A DNA stretch of 64,000 nucleotides, taken from contig CM077149.1 of the NCBI GenBank assembly GCA_039583875.1, positions 22,209,194 through 22,273,193 on the forward strand, written 5' to 3'. The translations under genes were made by a program, and so were the position numbers. The notes under the pieces were generated by a model. That model saw only the letters and a list, made by a program, of their open reading frames with translations, made no database searches and was not told the origin of the DNA. Source of the DNA: Platanthera guangdongensis (Eukaryota; Streptophyta; Magnoliopsida; Asparagales; Orchidaceae). Within the stretch, counting starts at the first letter, position 1. The number at the start of each line of letters is the position of its first letter. Below are positions 54,994 to 64,000 of the stretch, in pieces.

Positions 54994-56367
54994 CACCAGT
55001 CATTCCCCTGCCACAGCCAAATCATGTCCCGAACCAAGAAGTTCCGCAAAGAGAAGAACAAGCCCTCGTAAGGTAGGGGAAGCGACGTCAAGATGGGCCC
55101 CGTGGAGACAACCATTGTCGTGACCCTCAGGGGACTGGGGGGCAACATCCACCTCAAGAATATACCCCTTTGAGTACCGCCCGCACAGGTATGATGCATG
55201 CGGTTCAGAATGATCCGGCATCCCACCAGCCAAGAATTCCTCAGCCTTTCAAGCAGGCTGACTTACCACCGCTAGGAGAACTCTCCGCCTCAACCAGACA
55301 TTGCCCGCATAAGGAGTACGACATAGAGAAGGAGTTTTCAAGCATAAATAGCTCCCCTGCACCCGTAACACCATTCCAAGAGACGTAGGATCACCACCTC
55401 ACCGGTCCTCATTACGAAGAGAATCCTGGAAGCAAGATGAAACTCGATGCCTCGGTCACGAAGCTGGGATCGAGTAAACATCTGCATAACTACAGCTCAC
55501 TTGACTCTTGGACAGGACCAGACCCGAAAGACGACATTGAAATCCACAATTTCAACGAAACCGGCAACCCGCTGGCACACGTGGAGTATTTTGAAGCTAT
55601 CATGCATGCTCGTAATGCTTCAGATCAATTCATGGTCCTAACGTTTTCAACAACATTGAAAGGGGAAGCTCGAGCCTGGGTTTGTTCTCTACAGGATGGA
55701 AGGATAAGCAACTATATTGAACTCGCAGCCCTCTTTATCAAAAGGTTCACCACGATCAGAAAGTCCTCACTGGAAAGTCCAAGTCTGGGTAAGGTCCAGA
55801 AGAGGAAGCTAGAGAACGATGGGTACCTCGAGCACAAGAGAAACTGCGTCCGGCAGAAGCTTCGCCAGTTTGCGGCACTCAACACCCCTCAAGGCAAGAT
55901 CTTTGAAGCAATTCGCAACCATCCAGCCTTGTGCAGGCACATGCCGCTCGCTCCCAGCCGAGTAGACTTGTCAAAGTACTGCGAATACCACTAGGGACCA
56001 GGTCACATCACCAATGGATGCAATCGGCTGAAGAAAGAAATCCAGCGACTAACTAGTCTGGGGGCGGTTGATCAATTCTTATCAAAAAAGAGACCGCCTC
56101 CTAGTCAGAGCATGAGATGTATAACCGTCAGAATTGGCGAGCCATCCACCGAATTGAACCAAGTCCTAGTGGATAGGGAGATTGTTGTTAATGTGTTGTT
56201 TTTGTCCACATTACTCCAACTCAAACTGACCACTGACAACCTCGAACTAGCGTCTGTCAGCGCACGTGTTTTAGGGGACGTCCCAGTACCAGTCATGGGC
56301 ACCATCACTCTCCCAGTCACTCTTGAAGAAGCATCTCGGCAAGCGTACTATGATGTACAGTTCGTAG
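54994..56367 (+). pseudogene. gag-protease of a second Tat-type gypsy copy (G2)
   Basis: Plus-strand homologue of the minus copy at 51109-52020 and 38535-38887. It starts abruptly after the tandem repeats. FKQADLPPLGELS is followed by the shared TAG (55386-55388), then MKLDASVTKLG, the gag core (GNPLAHVEYFEAIMHARNASDQFM...EARAWV, YIELAALFIKRF), a zinc motif CEYH-GPGHITNGC interrupted by a TAG (55992-55994) and the protease region (RCITVRIGEPS, VDREIV, GTITLPVTLEEAS). It ends at TTCGTAGT and runs straight into a chromovirus LTR fragment. Confidence 0.85.
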
Positions 56368-57722
56368 TTATCGGTGAATCCTGACAGTTCAGCGTCTTCA
56401 CCACCACCCCCGGGATGGCAACAACGTGAGCATTTTAGCCTTTCTGACCACTGTCTAAGGCTCCCGACTATGCCAACGGCCAGTCCCCTTTTTGGGTCTC
56501 TCGCACCGAACCACATAGACCAGGTCTGATTCCACTTACACGTTGCTCACAACTAGTTGTACACCTTAAGACGTACGCATGAGCCAAGCTTCTCTCGGAT
56601 CCTGCCATTTCCAAACAATCACATAACCCAGTTATGTTCAAGGTCGGTTCCCAGACCTCCAAGTTGGCAGAACAATGAATCCGCTCAGTTTTCTGGGTGC
56701 GCCTTGGAGTTAATCCCCAAGGATCCCCGCTGCAATCTATCGCGTAGAAACCCAAAAACCCAAAGCACAGAGTCTTCTCCGGCAAACCATAACAAACGCA
56801 ACATCACCGATCCAGACCAACATGTCCGGGTAGGCTTCACACACAATGTCTATGTTCGTACTTCGATTCCGGACTCTATATGAAACACAAGGGGGACTAT
56901 TCCCGTCAACCCCAAGGAACACCGCAGACTCGCCGCTCACGCATCAGGAGCGGGTTTCCCTATCCAAAAAGGAAGAGAGCTTCACATACTCAAGTAGAGA
57001 ATCGTTACCCTTTTAGTACGCTTTTGCGCCATGGAAAATTATACAGATAGAAGTCTTCACAATGGGATTTCCTCCACGGATCCGCTCTCGGTTCTCTAAA
57101 CGGTGCTCCGATGCTCCTCTGGTGGCCGGAATCCTCCTCCTTCTTCCTCCTTGCTCTAACTCCTTGGAAAGAGAAAGCTTAAGGGAGAAATGAGGAGTTA
57201 AACCACCATTCCAGGCCTTAACAGAGCAGGAACACGCATGGGCCGTCAGATCTTACTTAAAGAAAATGAACGGCTCAGATCTGTACATAAATCCTCAAAC
57301 CTGGGCTGAACACGGCCTCGTACACGGCCGTGTCCCAGGCCATGTGCCTCGATCCTGGCACGATCGTCGAACGCAGAAAAAACCACACGGGCAAGACACG
57401 CCCGTGTCTCAACCTGACACACCTGTGTCGGGTCTTAGACACGCCCGTGACTGGTGGCGTGTCACGAATAACCGTCACGCCAACCGTCACGACTCTAGGG
57501 AACACGAGTACTGACACGGGTAGGCACACGCCCGTGTCAAATGACACGCCCGTGTCATTCTGCTGTGTTTCTTGCCGTGTCCTTCTCGGGATACAGCCGA
57601 CAAAAACACCAAGCCAGATACGGCCTTGGACATGCCCGTGTCCTTGGCTGTGTACCCCTATACAGGCACCCAAAATTACTTTTGGACTCAACCAGCTCGA
57701 TAACGATTTTCGAGGCGTTACA
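56368..57722 (-). repeat. Chromovirus LTR fragment
   Basis: Homologous to 31438-32791 over the whole length in the same orientation. The right edge is the true LTR end (minus-strand start TGTAACGCC) followed by TCACC; the left ~735 bp of the LTR are missing. Confidence 0.87.
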
Positions 57723-58052
57723 TCACCGGCCTCGATACTCAGCTACGGGCGGCAAAGACCTATAGAGATGCTGTATTCTGACAGCCATGCGTTAAAGCTT
57801 AAGGGCGCAGGACTTGCAGAATACCTGGACTCGCTGGACTACATGCGAAACCGTAGCTTGATTGCAAAGTAGGTTCGCGATGAGATTTGGTCCAAGGAGG
57901 TGGAGCCCTAGATGGATGATGTTCGTGAGCTGGCACTTCGGCGCGGTGTCTCAAAGGCTTTTTGCCTAGTTAGCAAGAGTCTGGGATGTGACACATTCGG
58001 CCTCAGCTTTGCTGACATTTCTGAAGACGAGCGTTCTGGCTGGGACGACTAG
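57723..58052 (+). pseudogene. Antisense extra ORF, C-terminal part
   Basis: Starts with TCACC, then reads GLDTQLRAAKTYRDAV in the frame that continues the coiled coil ending at 30702. After a frameshift it reads SDSHALKLKGAGLAEYLDSL, DEIWSKEVEP, FCLVSKSLGCDTFGL and ends DERSGWDD followed by TAG TAG. Two in-frame TAG codons interrupt it. This is the missing C-terminal end of the ORF at 29461-30702. Confidence 0.72.
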
Positions 58053-58309
58053 TAGTAGCCTTTTGTTTTCGCAGCTCTATATTTGTACTTTGTTGTTTAT
58101 TCGGTTGTATTGCTTTTTGTTCGACTTTTGCTGTTATCGCCCTCAGGCGATGTTTGCCCTTTGCTGGACCATTTCAGTTGTTTTGTTTGACATTATTCTT
58201 TTCATGTCATATTAGTTGTCTTATATGACATTAGTTTGGCTTCATTAGCTCATCTTTAGCCTGCGGCCTTGTTTACATGGCTCTAGTCCATGGTTGAGTT
58301 TGCGCAAAT
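58053..58309. other. 3' flank of the antisense ORF
   Basis: T-rich, low complexity in part, no gene. It may be the 3' untranslated region of the extra ORF. Confidence 0.5.
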
Positions 58310-58728
58310 GCTGCTAACGGCTCCTTCGCGAGGGGGTCAGCCCCCCACGGGGCGCGCGAGTCAGGCTCGCAGCTTAGGTTACATGAGGGCTGCTCGCGGC
58401 TTCTTCGTGAGGTGGGCAGGCCCCAACGGGGTGCGCGAGTTGGGCTCGCAGCTTAGGTTGTGCAAGGGCTGCTCGCGGCTTCTTCGTTAGGGGGTAAGGC
58501 CCCCACGGGGCGCGCGAGTCAGGCTCGCGGCTTAGGTTATGCGAGGGCTGCTCGCGGCTTCTTCGTGAGGGGGGGGGGGGGGGGGGGGCAGGCCCCCATG
58601 CGGTGCGCGAGTCAGGCTCACGGCTTAGGTTGCACAAGTGCTTCTCGCGACTTCTTCGTAAGGGGAGCAGGCCCCTACGGGGTGCCCAAGTCGGGCTCGC
58701 GGCTTAGGTTGCGCGAGAGCTGCTCGTG
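58310..58728. repeat. ~80-bp tandem repeats, second block, with G20 run
   Basis: About five units of AGGCCCC-ACGGGGCGCGCGAG... with GGCTCGCGGCTTAGG and GCTGCTCGCGGCTTCTTCG. An uninterrupted run of twenty G lies at 58569-58588. Element E inserted at the right edge. Confidence 0.85.
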
Positions 58729-59047
58729 TGTTGGGAACTATGTCCACATTAACCCATATTTGATGAAGTCACCCTGGAACTAAGATGAATTAGGTTGTAT
58801 TTAATGCTTTGTTTGAGTTATGTGTTTGCAGGACTCCAATGGGAAGTGTAGACCAATGTCAGTCTACAATGGGTCACCAAACACAGTACCATACAATGTA
58901 ATCCCTCATTGTGTGTTCCAAAGTGTTGACTCATGTGTAGCCTCTCTATTGGGATACACTTCATATTCAAGCTATAGGACTGTGTAAAGACTTGGTGCTG
59001 ATTCCCTTCTAGTAGAAGAAAAATTGCTGACATAAATTTTTCTAAGT

Positions 59048-59825
59048 GTTTCTCTCGAGTAGGTCTTTAACTACTCGAGTAGATTACTTGAGATATACTC
59101 GAGTAAAACTTATGCATACTCGAGTAAGAAAATTCCTCTTGTGAAGTTAAGTAAAACACTCGAGTAGTTCACTGACATACTCGAGTAGCTTACTTAACTA
59201 CTCGAGTAGATCACTCTTCCTACTCGAGTTGCCCAAAATTTAGTTTCCAAGTTTTTCTAAGTAAAACACTCGAGTAGTACAAGTCTTATACTAGAGTAGC
59301 TTATTCTGTCTTGAGTAGTTCATTCTCGAGTAGTATATTCTTCCCGTTCTTCAGAATTTTTCTAAGTCATTTACTCGAGTATGTACTTTATATACTCGAG
59401 TAGTTCTCGACACTGTGTCGAGTAACTCTCTCCTCTGTGTCGAGTAGTTAAGAAATACTCGAGTAAGCCATTCATTTACTCGAGAAGATTTCTTCCCTCT
59501 CGAGTAGTTCAATCTGACTACACGAGTAGTTGTTTTTCCCGTGTGCAGAATATTTCTAAGTGTTTGTCTCGAGTAGTTCTTCTAACCACTTGAGTAGTTC
59601 AATTCTGCCTACTCGAGTAGTATAACTTGTACTCGAGTAGCTCAACTCCTTCCCGAGAAACTTTTCTGTGTACTCGAGTAGATCTTCTAAAGTACTCGAG
59701 TAGTTGATTATATGCACTCGAGTAGTTGTCTTCTACATACTCGAGTGGTCATGAATCAAATACCAGAGTAATAATTCTCTGCTTACTCGAGTAGTCCTTG
59801 ACCTACTCGAGTAGTTTTATACCTA
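59048..59825. repeat. TACTCGAGTAG palindrome array in LTR E
   Basis: More than thirty copies of CTCGAGTA, many as the complete palindrome TACTCGAGTA, at irregular 15-35-bp spacing; mutated copies (ACTAGAG, ACACGAG) occur. Functionally parallel to the GTCGAC and TCGTCGA arrays of the other LTRs. Confidence 0.92.
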
Positions 59826-59951
59826 CTAGTGTATATGACCTCATTTTCTCTGAAATTTCTTCTAAGTCTAGATTTGACAAATTTTCAAATCGCGTGACAT
59901 GATTGGTCCACGTGTACGTCATTAAAACCAATTATGACCGTTATTAGTACT

Positions 59952-59962
59952 CCTATAAAAGG
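59952..59962 (+). promoter_or_regulatory. TATA box of LTR E
   Basis: CCTATAAAAGG shortly after the palindrome array, the likely U3 promoter. Confidence 0.6.
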
Positions 59963-60716
59963 TCTTGTCCAATCAACAAACCCTAATCAGAAAACAAATC
60001 TTTCAAGAAGAAAATTATTCTAAGTTTTGTAGCCGCCGCTTTCCAAAAAGGAATCGCTGTTTCCTTTCTATCTCTTCACGGAACGAAAGCCGCCGCCGCC
60101 TCTGTTCTTCTCCGGCAAAGGTTTCGATCTTCAGAGGAAATAGACAGAAAAAGCTCTCCAGATCGAGATCGATTTTCACATACTCATCATCTGTCCGATC
60201 GTGGAAGCAAGGAGTTCAGATCTACTATTGCTGAGAATCTTTCTTCAACTTTTCTAATAAAGCCGCACGCCAAGAAGAAGATTCCAGTCCCTGTTTCATT
60301 TTTAGATCTGAACCAGACAATATTACTGTTTGTATTTTTCAAATACTTGTATTTCATTTCTGTAGGAGAACTTTTCTCTGAGTGTAGGAGTTTTCCACTC
60401 CGAGTTTGTAGGAAGGTGTTTCTTCCGAGTTGTAGATCCAGTTGATTGGATTGAGATTGTAGAAACTTTGTTCCGACGGTAGGATTGATTTTCAATCCGA
60501 GATAGTGGAGTAGCCGAGTCTAGTTCATTGCTAGATCGGTGAGGGAAAGTGGATGTACCCAAGATCGGGGAACCACTATAAATCTTGTCTCGTCTGTGAT
60601 ATTTTAGTATATAGATCTGTGTTGCGTTCAAAGATTTTTTATTCCGCAAAAGACGCACAACTCACCTATTCACCCCCCCTCTAGGTGATTTAGGTTGACA
60701 ACTATTATCTTTTAAT

Positions 60717-60728
60717 TGGTATCAGAGG
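60717..60728 (+). other. Primer binding site, element E
   Basis: TGGTATCAGAGG, one mismatch from the initiator-Met site, two bases after the LTR end. Confidence 0.88.
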
Positions 60729-60799
60729 GAGGTTGATCGTTAAAAGGTTAACACCTTGATCAGTTCCTGCAAATAGTTGTCATTTGAGATCTATCTATC

Positions 60800-63038
60800 A
60801 TGGACAAGGCAAAGGATTTCGCCAAGATTCCCCTGTGCAACAAGAACAACTTTCCCATGTGAAAAGAAAGGATCAAATTCTTTATGGAAGCTGTGGATCC
60901 AAGGATCTTCATGATAGTTGAATAAGGTCCTTATGTCCCTATGACTGTCTCCACTATAGATCCTACTAAGAAGGTTCCAAAGAAGCTGATGGATCTAGAC
61001 AAGGACGAGATTGCACTTGTCTCACTAGACAAGAAAACCAAAAACATTATAGCAAGTGCAGTTGATGACTCAATGCTGCAGAACTTAATCCACTGCCAAT
61101 CTGCAAAGGAAATGTGGCAGTCCTTGGTTACCTTAATGGAAGGAACAAAAGAAGTGAGGAATGATCGGAGATCCCTCCTCAATCAGAAGTATGAAGCCTT
61201 CCGACAAGGAAGTAAAGAGACCATTGCTGATACATTTGAGAACTTTTTCAAGATCCCTGACCAGAGAATGGGACAACAAGGTCTGTGCCATCAGGGAGTT
61301 TGGGAAGCTGGCCGAGACAGACCCACAAAATCTCTTCGGGAAGCTTATGTCATATGAGCTTCAACTCAACACCAGGAAAGCTGAAGAAGAGAAGAGTAGG
61401 TCTGCTCTCAAAGAAAAGTCTGTTGCTCTAAAAGCAGACACCTCCAGAAGGACATAGGCTGCCTCCCCAGCTCCAGCTCCAGAGATTAGTGAAGAAGAAG
61501 AAACTTCAGAGCCAAGCACCTCAGGCTCTGAGCTATCAGAAGGAGAGTTCTCACTGCTCTCACGTCAGTTCAAGAAATTCTTGAACAAGAAAAAGCAATG
61601 GAAAGGCAAGGATGCCTCCTATAGAAGATCACGACACGATGGTGATCAGCAAAGAAAAGGCTCAAGCAGCCATGACAGGTATAATTCTAAACAGAGCAAA
61701 TATGTTTCGACTGACATCATCTTCTATTGTTGTAATAAGCCAGGTCACGTCATCGCCGACTGCCCTCATAAGAAGAAGGAGGGTGGTAGAAGAGAAAAAA
61801 GAAATCCTCACACAACAAGAAGAGGAAAGAGAAGAGCCTCATAGCCAAAAAAGCAAGACTCTTAGTGACTCCGACTCATCTGAGTCAAGTGAAGAAGAAG
61901 AAGCTTATTTTGGGCTAATGGCTCAAACAGATGATGATCAAGAGCCCCAGTTCACTGGGAAGGTAAACTCTCATACCCCTCTTTCAGATTCTGAAGTCTC
62001 TGAGCATGATTGTGAGGATAGCTCCTCTGACGATGAGTCAGATCTAATGACCCAGTACAAGGAGTTAATCATGGCTTACGACAAATGTTGTCGAGTCGTG
62101 AAGAATCAGGCTAAAGAGATCAAATCTCTAAAAGCCGAAGAGAGCATCTTGAGAGAGAAAGTCGCAAAGACTGACTCCCTCAAAGAAAACTTCAATAATG
62201 CTATTGAAGAATATAACAAGGCTCTTGAGCACCTTGACCTTAAGGAGAAGATCATCAAAGAGTTGGAAGCCCAACTTGCGGCTGAAAAGAAACTTGTTGA
62301 GAGTTTCTCGAAGCCCAAAACAGTTCTTCCATTCGTTGCTGAATTCTCAGCAAAGGCTAAGGGAGCTGGACTAGGCCATGAAGAAGCTCCTAGTAAATCC
62401 TCTAGGAGAAACAAGAATCAACGAAAGAATAAGGCCGCCAAAAAGGCCTTAGCCAAAGAGAAGGGGAAGCCCCTCAAGATCAAACCACATTCAAGAAAGT
62501 CATCTTTCCGTCAAATGAGTTTGATTTTGACTCATCCTACGGGCACTTTACTAGGCCCACCTATGTAGAGCCAAAGTCTCGCTATCAAGGATGGACTCGA
62601 CCCAGAGACTTTGGCGAAAGTGTCTTTAAGGCTCCTTATGAAGAAGTTGTTCTTAAGAGCCATGACCCTTTCAATCATGAGCATAACTTCAAGAAGGCAC
62701 CAAATACAAAGTCTGTTGTAGAGAGGCCCATAAAGGAGAAGAAGCCATGTGATTGCCATCATCATGAGGCATATTCCTCCAAGAATGCTACCCCTGCTAG
62801 ACCACAATTCCAAAAGGTCAAGCAGGAGATCTTGAGGCAAAGGTACAACAGATTTGACAGTTGGTGTTGTGGCAAGGTTGGTCACTTCGCCATAGATTGC
62901 TGGTTCAATTCCAGAAACGCTACAACCCCTCATGTTAGCAACATGAGAAAGACCACTCATATTGCTAACACTTGCAGGGGGAGTACTCTAACTCGAGACC
63001 AAGGACCCAAACGTGTTTGGGTTCCTAAGACAAACTGA
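60800..63038 (+). pseudogene. gag of element E, multiple stops and frameshifts
   Basis: Starts MDKAKDFAKIPLCNKNNF at 60800. A TGA near 60860 and a TAA near 60924 are followed, in the same frame, by the UBN2-type domain (SLDKKTKNIIASAVDDSM, AKEMWQSLVTLMEG, NDRRSLLNQKYEAF). The frame shifts near 61250 and again near 61800. Two zinc-knuckle relics (YCCNKPGHVIADCP and WCCGKVGHFAIDCW) both lack the first Cys at the correct spacing. An acidic Ser/Asp region, a coiled coil (LKEKIIKELEAQLAAEKK) and a Lys-rich basic stretch lie between. It ends WVPKTN followed by TGA. Confidence 0.88.
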
Positions 63039-63050
63039 TTATGATTGCAG

Positions 63051-64000
63051 GTATGTCCAAAGGCCAACAAAACGCCTATCTGGTATTTGGACAGCAGATG
63101 CTCTCGGCACATGACTGGGACTAGAAGCCTCATTCAGAACTTTACTACAGTCGTGAACGGACCAAAGGTCATCTTTGGAGGTTCAGACCGTGGAATTACT
63201 AGAGGCTATGGTATGATTACTAACGGCAATGTATCCTTCTCGGATGTGGCTTATGTCGAAGGATTGGAACACAATCTCATAAGCATAAGCCAACTCTGCG
63301 ATAAAGGATACATAGTTAAATTCCGTGCTGATAAGTGCCTGATAAAATCCGTTGACAATATGGAAACGATTCTATCCGGCACTCAAAGCAGAAATATTTT
63401 CTGTTTAAATTTTATTTGTATAGATTCCTCTACAACAATGTGTCTCTTGGTGACCAATGGCACAAGAGACTAGCACATATTAATTTCAAAACTATTAATA
63501 AATTATTTTCAATGAACTTAGTACGTGATGCCCCAAATGTCAAATGCGTCAAAGATAGACCTTGTCATGCATGCGTAAAAGTCAAGCAAACAAGGGCTAC
63601 CTTTAAAAGCATTATTGGCAAAGACTCTAACAGATGTCTCCATCTATTGCACATGGACTTGTTTGGTCCACTGCAAATTAGAAGTTTGGGAGGTAAGGAT
63701 TATACGTTGGTAATTGTTGATGATTACTCGCGCTTTGCGTGGGTGTTCTTTCTGAAACACAAGTCAGATACCTTCGATATCTTTTCTAATTTTGTCAGGC
63801 AAGTACAGAATGAATACAACTGCTCCATAGTCAAAATCAGAAGTGACAACGGAACAGAGTTCAAATCTGGGGCCATGATAGAATTCTGTGAAAGCTTAGG
63901 TATCTTTCATGAGTTTTCCTCTCCTCGTACTCCACAACAGAATGGAGTGGCTGAGAGAAGGAATAGAACACCCATAGAGGCCTGCAGGACCATGTTGAGT
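63051..64000 (+). pseudogene. pol of element E (protease and integrase start), truncated by window
   Basis: Follows gag in the same frame after stops (TGA TTA TGA), preceded by ATTGCAG|GTATG. The protease reads WYLDSRCSRHMTG: the catalytic DSG is DSR, so the enzyme is probably dead. A frameshift near 63440 leads to the integrase frame (WHKRLAHINFKTINK, CHACVKVK, HMDLFGPL, RSDNGTEF, NGVAERRNR) with Asp, Asp and Glu present, running off the window end. Confidence 0.88.

Larger units (their letters stand above)
58729..60714 (+). repeat. 5' LTR of element E
   Basis: Starts TGTTGGGAAC and ends ...TTATCTTTTA (the usual CA is mutated; the related LTR at 54680 ends TTTCA). Contains the TACTCGAGTA array, a TATA box (59952-59962), GTAGG...CCGAG hairpins (60362-60502), the AGTGG...CCACT block (60548-60577) and the terminal stem TCACCTA/TAGGTGA (60662-60688). 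Confidence 0.9.
58729..64000 (+). mobile_element. Element E: Ty1/copia (Sirevirus-like) retrotransposon, 3' end outside window
   Basis: 5' LTR, primer site, gag and the start of pol, all degraded; cut by the window end inside the integrase. LTR and gag differ from A-C: the palindrome is CTCGAG-centred and gag has two zinc knuckles. A target duplication cannot be verified (the five bases before the LTR are TCGTG). Confidence 0.92.

Noticed and set aside
54661..55123. Gly/Arg-rich ORFs (about 96 codons, several frames)
   Set aside because: They arise from the ~80-bp tandem repeats, which are open in several frames.
59048..59825. CRISPR-like array
   Set aside because: Repeats are only 8-10 bp and palindromic, spacing is irregular, and the context is a plant retrotransposon LTR.

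Overview
The window is angiosperm nuclear DNA made almost entirely of nested, decayed transposable elements. Support for this comes from Ty1/copia elements with the plant initiator-Met primer site and a large third ORF (Sirevirus-like), Ty3/gypsy elements of Tat and chromovirus type, a hAT transposon, SINE pieces, and one recognisable host-gene fragment (first exon of a plant sucrase/ferredoxin-like gene). There is no bacterial gene, rRNA, complete tRNA or CRISPR array. All calls were made by reading the sequence; identities and ages are by-eye estimates.

Layout, left to right. 1-9629: Sirevirus-like copia element A (+), cut by the window edge, with intact pol, a frameshifted ORF3 and a 3' LTR. 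It sits inside an older copia element F (RNase H tail and LTR, 9630-10550), which itself lies in a SINE. 10551-11859: SINE remnants and exon 1 of the sucrase/ferredoxin-like gene (minus). 11860-14624: a hAT element with an 8-bp target duplication and a broken transposase. 15043-27183: complete Sirevirus-like element B (+), target duplication GCGCC, LTRs nearly identical but gag, pol and ORF3 carry stops. 27606-53604: a minus-strand Tat-like gypsy element G1 (LTR pair, target duplication ATCTT). G1 holds an antisense extra ORF, the 3' half of a chromovirus, a ~4.8-kb unclassified block, and complete Sirevirus-like element C (38893-51108, minus, target duplication GCATC). 53610-54680: LTR remnant with a striking hairpin array. 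54681-58728: second Tat fragment G2 (gag-protease, chromovirus LTR piece, C-terminal half of the antisense ORF, ~80-bp tandem repeats). 58729-64000: 5' part of another Sirevirus-like element E (+), heavily mutated and cut by the window end.

Within A, B and C the order is LTR - PBS - gag - pol - palindrome-rich spacer - ORF3 - polypurine tract - LTR. Gag ends in a stop and pol follows in the +1 frame; pol and ORF3 are each preceded by a conserved splice-acceptor-like TGCAG|G.

The most unusual signals are structural. (1) An array of about 21 short hairpins (period ~24 bp) has constant flanks GTAGG...CTGAG and different but self-complementary arms. (2) TCGA-centred palindrome families fill the LTRs and, in A, B and C, also the pol-ORF3 spacer and the coding 3' end of gag, where each is read as a Ser-Ser-Asn-x-x-Arg-Arg peptide repeat. 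(3) Both halves of one antisense ORF lie 27 kb apart, flanked by the same TCACC duplication, in a layout that simple nesting cannot explain.
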